DNA of 64,000 nt from the NCBI GenBank assembly GCA_900239685.1, contig OENT01000196.1:1-64000 (forward strand), written 5' to 3'. The stretch is from Rotaria macrura (lineage: Eukaryota > Rotifera > Eurotatoria > Philodinida > Philodinidae). Numbering within the stretch: position 1 is the stretch's first letter; the number at the start of each line of letters is the position of its first letter. The translations under genes were made by a program, and so were the position numbers. Positions 13,401-24,320 of this stretch are shown piece by piece. The notes under the pieces are model-generated. The model was not told where the DNA came from and did not search any database. It saw only the letters and a list, made by a program, of their open reading frames with translations.

Positions 13401-16400
13401 TTATTTTATTTCAGAAACCTACGATTGAAAATCTTGATCAAGCCGAAGAAGAATTTACTTTAGCACGTCTTTATTTAAGTAAATTAAAAACTGAAGCAAG
13501 AACGATTTGTGGGGTATGTTGCTATCGTCAAATCATTCTTGTTCTCAATTAAGAAGAATTTATGTTTACTTCTTTCGTAGCGTTTAAGTGAACTTGAATT
13601 GGACAAAGTGGATCATCAAAATGGTATTGGATTAAAAGATAAAGAACTCGATGAAGCACATTTGTTAATACAACAACATGAAGCTAAAATGCGTTCGATG
13701 CTTGAATCGATGAAAGAATTAGAAGATAAAAAACGTGCATTAGAACAAACACAAGATTCATTAAATGAGGAATTAGTAAAACTTCGAGCTCAAGGTAAAA
13801 GAAATACTTACTGATATTGCTTGAGCTTCTCTAATTAATATTAGATCCATAAAAATCGAATACTATTTGAAAGCATTGCATACTCTTGCATTGAATACAT
13901 TGCCAATTAAAATTAGCGAATGAAAAATGTATATCAAACCTGCTTCACGTTTATATTTTTATAAATATCCGTTATTAGTAGAATACATTCATACGCCTAT
14001 TGAGCTGTAGAATTAGATTTCAGATTTCACTTAATATTTATACATCGATGTCATCTTGAGTATTCAGTTTTATTAGTTAAATGATGAAATTTAAAACTCA
14101 CACGTTCGCAGAAATTGTTCAATAGCAGTCTTATGTACCTGATTCTAATCATTAACAAGTTTCAGTATTGTAAAGATGACGATGATATATAGCCTCTAAC
14201 ACAACTATAAGTAATACATTCAATATCTGATAGTTATAAATCGAATGTTATTCATTTATTTTTTCATTCAAGATTGAGAAAGGATTTAGAATATTGTAGG
14301 CAAGCATGAGAAAGAATATCATATAGATTTTAAGACAGCACTGTTGTATTCTGCATAACACATCAATTTACTTCATCAAAATAATAAGACGAATCTAAAC
14401 AGTAGTTTTGAATGAATTCTATCTGGCAAGGGTTACCGAGGTCCATGAAATGTAATGCTGTTTAGTTTACTGTTTTAAACGAATGATTTCATAAAATCAA
14501 GACATCAGTAATGATAGATGACTGGAATGTTCAAGAGTGGGGCGAGTTTGATAGAATTAAATTTTTAAAAGACATGCGAACACTAATCTTTCTGACTGAA
14601 AGTGAACAAGGGTAGATACTTTCCTAAACTTGAGAGACACATATCGTAGACAGCACGCAAAAGTTATGAATTCAGCGTCTGACAATGCCTTTCATAATCA
14701 GACCTACACTAAAGACATGAATAAATCCTATTCTTTGACTAATGAAATCATAAAAAACCAGTATTGAAGAACTTCTCTTTTTTGTTTCACAAATGAATTC
14801 TCAAATAGACTTTACTTAAACACAAGACACTCAGGTCAGATTAAATGAATCAGAGTTATTCATAGAGAAATTTCTAGTTTGAATATTTCTATTGATAAAA
14901 ATCTACGTTAAAAGAAGTCATGAGCAGCAGCACGCATTTCGAACATCGATGTATATTTTCATTTGAAATTTTACTAAATGAAAATGGTAAAGGAAAAGTG
15001 CTTGCTTAGATTGAAATAGAAATTTATTTGTCATAATTCAAGTCAAATTTTTTTCAGGTCGAGTAACTAGTTCAACTGGTTCAACATCAGATGTACAAAA
15101 AGAATTAAGTCAACAAATGGAGCAAATAAGTGAACAACATCAAAAACAATTAACAGCACTACGTGATGAAATTCGTACTAAAGAAAACCAAATGGAAAAT
15201 TTAAAAGAGTAAATTTTTATTGCAGACAAATATGAATAATCATAAAATATTTCTATAATCTCATTATTTGTTTAGTTCTTTGCAAAAATTACAATTATCA
15301 TATGAAAAATTATCAGGTGATTATGAAAAATTGAAAAAAGAAGAAACTGATAAATCAAGTCGATTACAAGAAATGACGTATGTTTACACTACTAATGTAA
15401 TCATAAAAAATCTTGCTTATCTAGTTTACAACAAGAACGTCGTGAACAAGCTAAACAAGATTTGAAAGGTCTTGAAGAAACTGTCGCAAAAGAATTACAA
15501 ACATTGCATAATTTACGCAAACTATTCGTTCAAGATCTACAAACAAGACTTAAAAAGGTTTTTATCTCTATATTAACCATGACATTAATTGATTTCTTTT
15601 TAATGTATTTTTAAGTCACAAAAGCAGCCCGAAACTGAAGAAGATGAAGTAGGTGGTAATGTAGCCCAGAAACAAAAAATATCATTCTTGGAAAACAATC
15701 TCGATCAATTGACTAAAGTTCATAAACAAGTAACTAACTTACTGCTGTTTAGTTCTTTCAACACATGTTCTTGTTTAGCTTGTACGTGAAAATGCAGATC
15801 TTCGATGTGAATTACCGAAATTAGAGAAACGTCTAAAAGCAACAATGGATCGTGTTAAATCTCTTGAACAAGCATTGAAAGATGCGAAAGAAAGTGCTAT
15901 GAAAGATCGAAAACGATACCAGTCTGAAGTTGATCGCATAAAAGAAGCTGTCAGACAACGTAATATTGCTCGCCGAACAAATACTGCACAAATCGGTAAA
16001 ATTTTCATTCTTATTCCATTCATTGTTTAAAGGGAAAAAACGACTATAAAATTCTGATAGAACAACTGTAAAATTTTCCTGAAAAAGCCTTTCTCTCTCT
16101 GATTATATGTGTATTGTCAAATTCTGACATGTACTGTTAACCAAAACATTTGTGGCGTCATCTATGAGCACGTCAAACATTAGGTGGTAAAAATTTGATG
16201 ATATGAAACATATGTGCTAGTAGTGTAATTAAGGGTGGAATAAGTTGCGTGGGACTCGAGTACCGAAATAAATAAAAACTTAATAAGTATCAATGGTGAC
16301 GATCATGCATGAATTTCCCTCGAGATCATATAAAACGGCCAGTGTTTTTATCCAAAATAAACCTGTCAATTTTACGAACATTAGGTTTGTCATTCCAAAA

Positions 16401-16808
16401 CTTGTGAACCCTATCGTAGGTAATGTGTTTCTATACTCGTCATAAAAGATGTTTGCCCTTTTAAAATTTGAAATCATTCATCTAGCCGAACAAACTTCCA
16501 TTGAATGTTGAAGACTGTTTAATCCAGCGTAATGATCTTCTCGTTAGTTGACTAGAAAAAAGAACTAGGAAATGAAACTAGTGCTTTTCTCAAAACGTAC
16601 ACATGAATACATACATATATATATTATTGAAGAATTGAAAATTCTAGCAATCATTTAGCATTCAATTTATGGCATATATATACATACATATATCGTTTGT
16701 TCGTTCTTTCTAGTAAAACCGATTCGAGCTGGAGTTAATCCATCAACAACTACTTCAATATCAATTCCAACAATACGGGGCAGTGGGAATCAAACAATTG
16801 ATCAATGA
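10482..16808 (+). CDS. KIF5: kinesin-1 heavy chain, 18 exons, one frame break in exon 13
   Basis: Plus-end-directed microtubule motor for cargo transport. Exons: 10482-10610, 10665-10826, 10896-11105, 11657-11869, 11945-12049, 12111-12259, 12341-12489, 12551-12774, 12849-13124, 13184-13333, 13415-13513, 13581-13794, 15058-15209, 15276-15377, 15425-15557, 15616-15729, 15779-15995, 16714-16808. They give about 963 residues, the normal KIF5 length. Motor domain: P-loop GQTSSGKT (86-93), SSRSH (202-206), DLAGSE (232-237), YRDSKLT, and the kinesin-1 neck after FGKRAKCIKN. A long coiled coil follows, then the highly conserved block [14 protein letters not shown]-type to [13 protein letters not shown], and the tail motif QIVKPIR (931-937), where most animals have QIAKPIR. 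Exon 13 has four A at 15180-15183 where three would keep frame; the exon total is 2,893 nt, one over a multiple of three. Read literally, the protein would end about 20 codons later. It is either a damaged copy or a homopolymer sequence error. Confidence 0.93.
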
Positions 16809-17399
16809 AAATATATTTTAATGATAACATAGAACAATGACGAACAATATTAATTGGCTTTTTCTTTTATTTCTTCTTTTTTTTGCATATTAACATGTGC
16901 GTTGCTTGTTCTTTTATATAATTTCTTCATGCATTTTCTTTTCTTTGTCGTGGGAGAGAGTTTATTCTTTTTCTTTATATTATTGTTCAGACAAACTCTA
17001 TTATTTGTATGTTTTTTGACGAAAAAACAGATTATCCGCAAAGATCTTTTATTATTTGTATTCATATATATTTCTTCACTGTAATAACGACTAATGAAAA
17101 GTATTTCAATATTTTGTTTTCTATCTCATGAGAATAACGTCTAAGATTTATTATCTGTTTTTTTTCCTTCGTCAATCGCCTAGCGAATATGAATTATTTC
17201 TGTGTTTACAGGTGTTTGAACAGTTCCCATACTCTAGGTTGATGTTTCAATCTCTGTCCAACTAGATAAGTCTGCAAAGGATCTCGAGATATTTCTTTTA
17301 CTTTTTTTTCGCTTTTGTTCAAATTTCTGTACGTATTGACTGTTGTTTCGAATGTTTTCAGTTAGTGTGTTCACTTTGCTTTGAATCTTGGTTTCTTAT

Positions 17400-17430
17400 C
17401 ATTCATTCATTCATTCATTCATTCATTCAT
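17400..17430. repeat. (CATT)n microsatellite
   Basis: About seven to eight perfect tandem copies of the 4-bp unit ATTC/CATT. It explains the repeated Ile-His-Ser-Phe in an open frame that crosses it. Confidence 0.95.
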
Positions 17431-18268
17431 GTACTCTTTCTCTCCTCCTGTCTGTCGTTCTCATATTCATTTTTATTCGTTTTAACATTCTCTGCAATGG
17501 CGATTATGAACGTATATCATTCGTTGAAAATATGTAATGGAAAACAAATAACGCAATGCTTATATTATTTCTTTAGGGTTGGAAGGATTTTTCATTGATA
17601 GAAAGAAGAAATGTTTTTCTTTTTCTCATCTCTTAAAATTGATTGCATTAGTATTTCTCTGTGANCGAAACACAACTGGCCGAGAAGCAAAAATAGAAAA
17701 CATAATAAGAATATTTAAATAATTGATTGATTAATGGGATTTGATTGTTATTCTCCAATTGCTTTGGCTAATAAAAAAAAGATATGATTCATTTTCTTGA
17801 CTGTCTACTAAACTTATAATCTGAAAATGATTCACCTCAGTTGTCAACGAGATAAGTTAATGTTTGTAAACTACGCGAACAATTTAATGATAGATTCTGA
17901 TAATAAAATTGAATATCAATTAGACAGAATTTAGCTATCACCTATAGTTATGTGATCAAAATCATTCATTAGTTGCGTTGTAAAAACACGTTGTCAGTGT
18001 AGTTATTTTTAGTAAAATATATGAAAGTAACTTTCATTCTTTTTGAAGATCATGACATACTAACCAGACAATCGATAAATAATCTTTTATAAATTAATAG
18101 TATCACTATTCGGAACATTCACAATTGTCTTAGCATCATTGACATCTTGAATATACTTTCAGTAATTTTCAAGCACTTTAAATTTCTTTATTAATCAGGG
18201 ATGTACCGACCCATTGATGTTAGAGGAGGGGGAGGGGGCTTAATATTGATATAGATTACGTTCTTCTA

Positions 18269-18373
18269 TAGGGTCCCGCGGGAATGACCTTTCTTGGTTC
18301 CCGTTTCCCGTTCCCGTATGCTATTCCCAAAATCTCCACGGGAATTCCCTTTCCCGATTCCCCCGGGACCCTA
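18269..18373. mobile_element. 105-bp hAT-type MITE
   Basis: A short non-autonomous DNA transposon. The left terminal inverted repeat is TAGGGTCCCGCGGGAAT (18269-18285); the right one (18357-18373) is its reverse complement with one mismatch. Both are flanked by the same 8-bp target duplication TTCTTCTA (18261-18268 and 18374-18381). An 8-bp duplication and TIRs starting TAGGG are hallmarks of the hAT superfamily. The interior is rich in TTCCCG words and much more GC-rich than the host DNA. It encodes nothing and would depend on a transposase elsewhere. The intact TSD and 16/17 TIR match suggest a fairly recent insertion. Confidence 0.85.
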
Positions 18374-20297
18374 TTCTTCTATCATTGAAGACAAATTTCA
18401 AAAGCAGATAGCACCTCCCCACATCTCCTTCCCTCGATACGCTCCGGCTATTGACCCATGTAAAAAAATCGATTTTTGATTACTGAAACTGATTTTTTTT
18501 TACATATTTTTTTTACATGGGGGATACACGTATCAAAAGTATTTTTCACTGTTTCGGAATTCTAAGAGAAAAGTTCTGATGATCGCTGTTCTCGGCTGTC
18601 CCCGAGGGATATTAGTGAATCGTAAGCTATGAGCTCCATCTTTTACTATCAGGAGCACGAGCACAGTAAAATATTGCCATTGATTTAACTCTTACGGAGA
18701 AAGTTTAGAAAATATCCTGAATAATCTTTTTCTCAATTTTAAGTCGATTTTTATAAAAAAAATCTTTCCATTACGTTGAGAAATTCGAAGTTTCTTTCGA
18801 TGTGAAAAAGTATGATCGACTAGCTCTATTTACTTCCTTGATTCTATTTGAATATGTTACCTTTTTAGATATTCATCTTGTCAAACGTTATTTAAAACCA
18901 CGCGCAAATAAGAACACAGGATGCAAAATCATTGGCACTTCTATTTTGGCATCCCTACAAAAATATTATACTTCAATAGGTTGGTGTAGACGTAGAGCTA
19001 ATAGAAACATAACCAACGATCTATATCAATTTGAATCTTCGCAATGAAAATAGACCATTGGTAAACGATGACTGAGAATCGATTCATCATGATCATCCGA
19101 TCGATTAGAGGATGTAAAATGAATAAAAGTTGATCAGTTGATTTTCGAAAAGTTCTTAACAAGATGTAGACGATGATGAACACAATCTGATATTATCCTC
19201 TGTAAAAAAAATATGACTAAATTTAAATGAGCAAAAATCCTTGTATTACTTATTACAAATTGCAGTAGACTGTAGGTAATTAAATTCTTGAAGTCTGAAA
19301 CGAATTTTTGCAGCTTTTTATAAGAAAATTAATGATTCATTCAAAATAAAGAACATAAATTCATGTCATTCTAGCAAAATATTTGAGTGCAAACTTGCTA
19401 GTACGATTAATAGCTTGAGTCATAATTGGTAAGTATGGTAATGCATATAGTTTGTTCTACTCGTTGTCTTTGAAAACGCAATTCACTTGCTAGGAGAACG
19501 TTAATAGTGGTTAATCTTCTAACTTCAAGGTTTCGTCTACACTTGAATTTGTGTAAGATATAGATTGATCTATGAAAACTTGTTGTTGTATTCAATGTCC
19601 TACTTTCTTCGACGACTATCGTACTACATGATTTGCACGCTGACTGTTGATCTCAATATATTCGAATGATTTAATTTGACACACATGCCTATGGAAAGAA
19701 TAGATTCGTTTTCTCTTACAGTATCATTTTTCTTAATACTAATATGTATTTGATAAAGTAGACAAGGAGAGAAAATTTGTAGACTTGTTTCATAAATTAA
19801 TTTTTTTTATTCATAGATATATGTTAAAGAAATATTTATGAGCAAAATTTAAAACAACAAGCCTCACATTTCATGTTAAAAACTAGAAGTAATAACACCT
19901 ATGATCTCTTTTATCATCCATCTAGTAATCATCGTATAATCTTATGCTTTATGATTGCTCGAAGCTAAAAATGAGACATATAATAACGTTCATAGCCAAA
20001 TGCTCATCCATAGATGGATAGGTATTTCTCATGAAAATCATGCTATCACTATAAACTGTTAAGTCTCTACTATGCATCCGGTGTAGCATAAATAGAAGAA
20101 AAATATCGAAGATTAAAAAAAAGAACGTAGAAGAGAAATATTTTATTTTTTATATTACAGTACTCCATTAAATATGGAGGCTATTCTTTTGCACCAGGCA
20201 GTAGTTCTCAATGTGAACATTCTTAAAGAATCAAAGATTTTAATCATTGACAGAATTTCAACATAATTACTTGATTTTCATGTGAGCATTACAAGTA

Positions 20298-21100
20298 ATG
20301 AAATCCATCATTAGATATCATGATGAAGATGATGAATTTCTTCATCCATTATGGTTAGGTATATTATTGTTATTTTCTGTCATCATTCTAATTGGTGTAT
20401 CATGTATTATACGAAAAAAATTCGGTTCATTAATACATTCTCTATTCAGTCGAATGTGTTGTAGAAAACCAAAAAATCATGGTACGTAAGCAATATTCTA
20501 TATATATATAAGTCAAAACACCACACTATTTTCTTGTGCCACTTTAGATCCGAATTCTAACAACAATAAAAATCACCACATACCTCATACGTATCGTTTG
20601 CCACCGATTTTCGTTCCTTCTGAAGGTGTATCACCTAAGTTATATGCATTAGTTCGAAATTTAGACAGGACTAACCCTAAAAAACAATCATCGATTCAAC
20701 GTGCAAACACGAAGGAACATCATGCTAACGTCGAAAATGATGGATTGTCCATTAGTGAAGATTTGGATTGTGCTAAAGTATGCAACGGCTCATTTTTCTT
20801 TCTTTCTTCTATGTTATATTGAAACACAAATTCATGTATGTTTATTTTCAGACAATTTCACATCAAACTTCATCTCAATCAACTCAAGACTCAGATAAAA
20901 GTCGAAACTGTGAAGCAGCCAGAAAATTGTATGCAAGTATGCGTCAAACGACTATATGCAAAAATTCGACTTCACTTGAAAGTCGTGATTATGAACCATC
21001 GCTTATCATGAGTAGCCGTTTGGCAAAACCAAATCGAATCAGTAAATTGAAAACTTTTCGTACGCCACGTTTTTTTCAATCAATAACATATAGATGTTAA
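20298..21100 (+). CDS. small single-pass membrane protein, unknown function
   Basis: Three exons (20298-20481, 20548-20777, 20852-21100) with GT-AG introns of 66 and 74 bp give 220 residues. I do not recognise the family. What is seen: an acidic N-terminus (HDEDDEF, 8-14), one hydrophobic segment at about 17-39 (LWLGILLLFSVIILIGVS), a basic stop-transfer and a CC pair at 54-55 that could be palmitoylated. Then comes a Ser/Asn/Lys-rich, probably disordered tail of about 160 residues, ending in a basic stretch with KTFRTPRFFQ. There is no cleavable signal peptide, so an N-out/C-in signal-anchor protein is the likely topology. The start is the first ATG in frame; a further upstream exon cannot be excluded. 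It is convergent with the next gene, with 891 bp between stops. Confidence 0.6.
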
Positions 21101-21991
21101 CCATATTTAACGGCAAGAACATTGCATTAAATTCTCATCTGTATCTTTTATTTCTGATCATTATTCTGAAAATACGCTGTATGAAATCAATAAAATTCGA
21201 CAGAAGATTTATTCAAGATTTCAATTTCTATGAATATGTTTTTAAATAAAATACAAATCATAGTCTATTATCATAATTTACACATTGATCCTTGTCAATC
21301 ATATCAAATCAATACTGACATTCAAGATCATTTATCTTGATTATTGCTGGTAATTCAATAATATTGGATTGATCGGTTATAAATAGCTTTCCTTATCTCT
21401 TGATAAATCATGAACATTTAGAATATTTAACCTTTATATTTGCTTATATAAACGAACAACAAAATAATAACCTCGGAAAAAAATTTGATGAAATCAACAT
21501 TTTCCATGTAGTCTTTGTTTAATCAACACGATGATATCTATTACATCGGTGTTATGTTTGTAGTCATTGTCATGCCACATGATTGAACAAATCGATGCAA
21601 GATGTGTAGAGTCAATGACTGATGATAACACATTCAACACTTCTATTTGAAAGAATAGATCAGCTCATCCAGGGTAAAATACTCATATTTATGATATATA
21701 TATATATATATACATATATCTTTATATTTATTTTTCTCTTCTATCATTTTTTTTCGAGATATACTGTTGACCTACGCGTATAGGTCACTATAATAAAAAA
21801 AGAAGAAACAAGCAATAGATAAACACAAACTCACAAACGAAAAAGATAAAGATAAAATTACAAGAAAAATGATTGCACTGTTTAAAATGGTAGACAAAGA
21901 TAATTTTTATCTAGAAGGGTTTGCACCAGACACAGAAACACACAAACAAGAAGCGAATGATGTTGTGTCAAGAGAAAAATTTTGAATAAGT
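21101..21991. other. spacer between convergent genes
   Basis: Holds the 3' ends of both neighbours: AATAAAA-type poly(A) signals just after 21180 on the plus strand, and a (TA)n tract at about 21691-21715. Nothing else is recognisable. Confidence 0.55.
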
Positions 21992-24320
21992 TCAAGTATT
22001 AACATTGCTACCATTACCGGCAGCAACCACTTCAAAATTTTTGACAAGTTCACTAACCGGTCGTCTTTCATATCCGATATCATTATCACTTGTTGATGGT
22101 AAAGATGCTTGTTGTATTGTTGTTTTTATTGTTTCATTACGTACTTTAACAGTTATAACTTGAACACTTTGTTCCATGAATTTTTCACCTGATGTTGGAT
22201 GATTTGAAAATTCAGATTTTGTTATAACTTTCAGTGTTGTTGTTGTTTCATCATCGTTCGCTGGATTTTCGTCAGATGATTCACTGATAAAGCGACGACA
22301 TTGTTCCCCATCTCGTGATTCTGAATGAGTGATTTCAGTATAGGTCACATTATGATTTGGTGATTTCGCTTTTATATTTGTAACAACAGGAGTCACAACA
22401 GGCGGTGCTGGAAAAGCAGTCGACGACGGTTCATCAAGAATCGTTCGATGTTCTTCAATAATTTGACTAATTGATGTTGGCATTTTCGTTAATCGTTCAG
22501 CTGTTACAATTGGTATTTGTTGTTCTTCTTCTTCGATTTTCCCTGATGATGTCGATATACCTAGTTTTGTTATTGATGTTGTTAAATTTGGATTTGATAA
22601 ACCTGTTTGAGTTAAATGTGCAATTTCATCCAGTGAAGTTTGTTTATTTAAATTATAAAGATCTTTCTTCGAAGGAGTTTCTTCATCGGCAATGAATGAT
22701 TTCGGACGATTGTCACTACGTATTTTTGATTTTTGCTGAGTTACCGATGTTGACTTTGTTAATAATGGTTCAACTTGTAATGGTGATGTAAGTCCAAGTG
22801 AATAGGATGAAGGCTGTTTTTTGGTTGAAACTATAGGCGGAAGACTTTCCTTCGATCCAAATTTTTCTCCATGATCTTTGATTTCTCTGACAATACGTTC
22901 AATTTCTCCTGGCGGTTCATCGGTTTGTTTACTTGTCATTGTTTCATGTAGTGAAAATGGTGATACTAGATCTCCGATTTCACTACAAGTTGTTACTTCA
23001 ATCGTATCCATCATTAATTCATTCATATTATCGACAAGACCAACAAGTTTTGGTTGAATATCAGTCGAACATATGTCGTGATCTTTTCCTTCATTACTAT
23101 CCTTTGATAGTTGTTCACTAATAGATTTTTGTTGTGCAGCCATTTGATGAATAATTTCAGCTAAATTAACTGTATGATCATTTGCAATTGGTAGATCATT
23201 CACTAATTTTGTTTGTTCTTTTGAAATTGATTTTGTTAAAGGTGCATTGGTAACGCCATATTGAATAGCTGGAGGTGTTGTTGGTGATTGAGCTTGTTTC
23301 GTCGTTTTTTCAACGTGAATTGCTTGAACATGTTCAGATATTGGTGGTGATGTTGTTGTTGACGATTGATAAACTACTTCGAGTCCTTTGAGAGCATCAT
23401 CGATTGTACGACGAAAATCATCAGAAATCTCATTTTCATCAAGTAACTTTGATGATAGTGATTGTGGTGGTGGTGGGGGTGGTGGAATGAATATGGGTGA
23501 ATTTGGTGTTGTTGGTTTCGGACGCATAATAACTTCAGTAACGACAATAGAGCGAAGAAGATTTCCATCATGATTTATTGTTTCATCGTTTTCATCAAGA
23601 ATTCTTACATCGTAACCACCGTGCGGATTAGCAAATATTGCTGCTTGTTTACCCTTGAATTCGAATGATTGTGTTCCGGAATTAAATTAGAAATTAAAAA
23701 ATGATTACCTTATAAAATAAAATACGTGCTTTTTCCAATGCTTCTTTTAAAGCAATACCTGGTTCACCCGATGAAATTTCTACTTGTTGTGTTTCAACGA
23801 CAGTTGTATCATGAATGATCTAGACATCAAGAGTTTAGACTTTTTTTTTGAACACCGAAAACATAAAGTCTAAAGCAAAAATTACTTCATCAACCGGTGT
23901 AGTTGTTATTGTTTGTTGATCTAAGTCGAGCTGAATATTTCCTTGACGTAGTTTGTCTGCCGTTTGTTTTAAAATATCGATTGTATGTGCAACTTTTTTC
24001 GGTGATGCTAAAGAGATTTCTTTTTGTACAAGTTTACCTAATTTATTTGTTGACTTGATGTCATGCCGTTCGGAAAGTAAATCAAGTGCTTTGCCAACAA
24101 TAAGCTTATAATCCTCAGCTTCATTTGATGGTTGTGCTGTTAATAAAACATCATTTAGTACATATTCATCTGCTTTTGGTCGATTTGTTTTTAACCATTT
24201 GCGAAAATGATCATTGATCAATTGTTGACCATCATTGATTATTGTTGCTGGAGCTGGAGCTGGAGCTGAGCTTGTATTGTCTTTCGTTGTTCCTGTTTGA
24301 TTCGAGCTCGTACAACCCAT
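21992..24320 (-). CDS. MGC-acylated, largely disordered protein, unknown function
   Basis: Three exons on the minus strand (24320-23886, 23819-23709, 23653-21992), with introns of 66 and 55 bp, give 735 residues. I do not recognise the family. The start MGCTSS fits the N-myristoylation rule (Gly2, Ser6) with Cys3 as a palmitoylation site, so the protein is probably anchored to a membrane. Residues about 35-145 look folded and mostly helical (NDHFRKWLKTNRPKADEYVL, VGKALDLLSERHD, HTIDILKQTADKLRQ). Residues about 150-225 include EALEKARILFYK and AAIFANPHGGYDVRILDE. After a seven-proline run (239-245), about 490 Ser/Thr-rich residues look disordered. An Ala-Pro repeat near residue 25 comes from a GGAGCT tandem repeat. 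I chose the ATG at 24320 over one eight codons upstream because only it makes the acylation signal. Confidence 0.72.

Larger units (their letters stand above)
16809..20297. other. intergenic with short repeats and one undetermined base
   Basis: 3' flank of kinesin-1 and spacer before the next gene. It holds T-rich tracts, a CATT microsatellite (17400-17430), a single N at 17665, the hAT-type MITE described separately, and an inverted repeat whose arms CCCATGTAAAAAAA (18455-18468) and its complement (18507-18522) are 38 bp apart. No convincing coding sequence. Confidence 0.6.

Noticed and set aside
17365-17598. 77-codon open frame with Ile-His-Ser-Phe repeats
   Set aside because: The repeats are just the translated CATT microsatellite.
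18190-18450. A larger inverted-repeat element surrounding the hAT MITE (GGAGGGGGAGG on the left, CCTCCCC on the right)
   Set aside because: Only short G/C-rich words match; the alignment falls apart outside them.
18802-19047. 81-codon open frame, plus strand
   Set aside because: No recognisable motif; length expected by chance in AT-rich DNA.
22471-23121. Plus-strand open frames opposite the MGC-protein gene
   Set aside because: Shadows of the long minus-strand exon.
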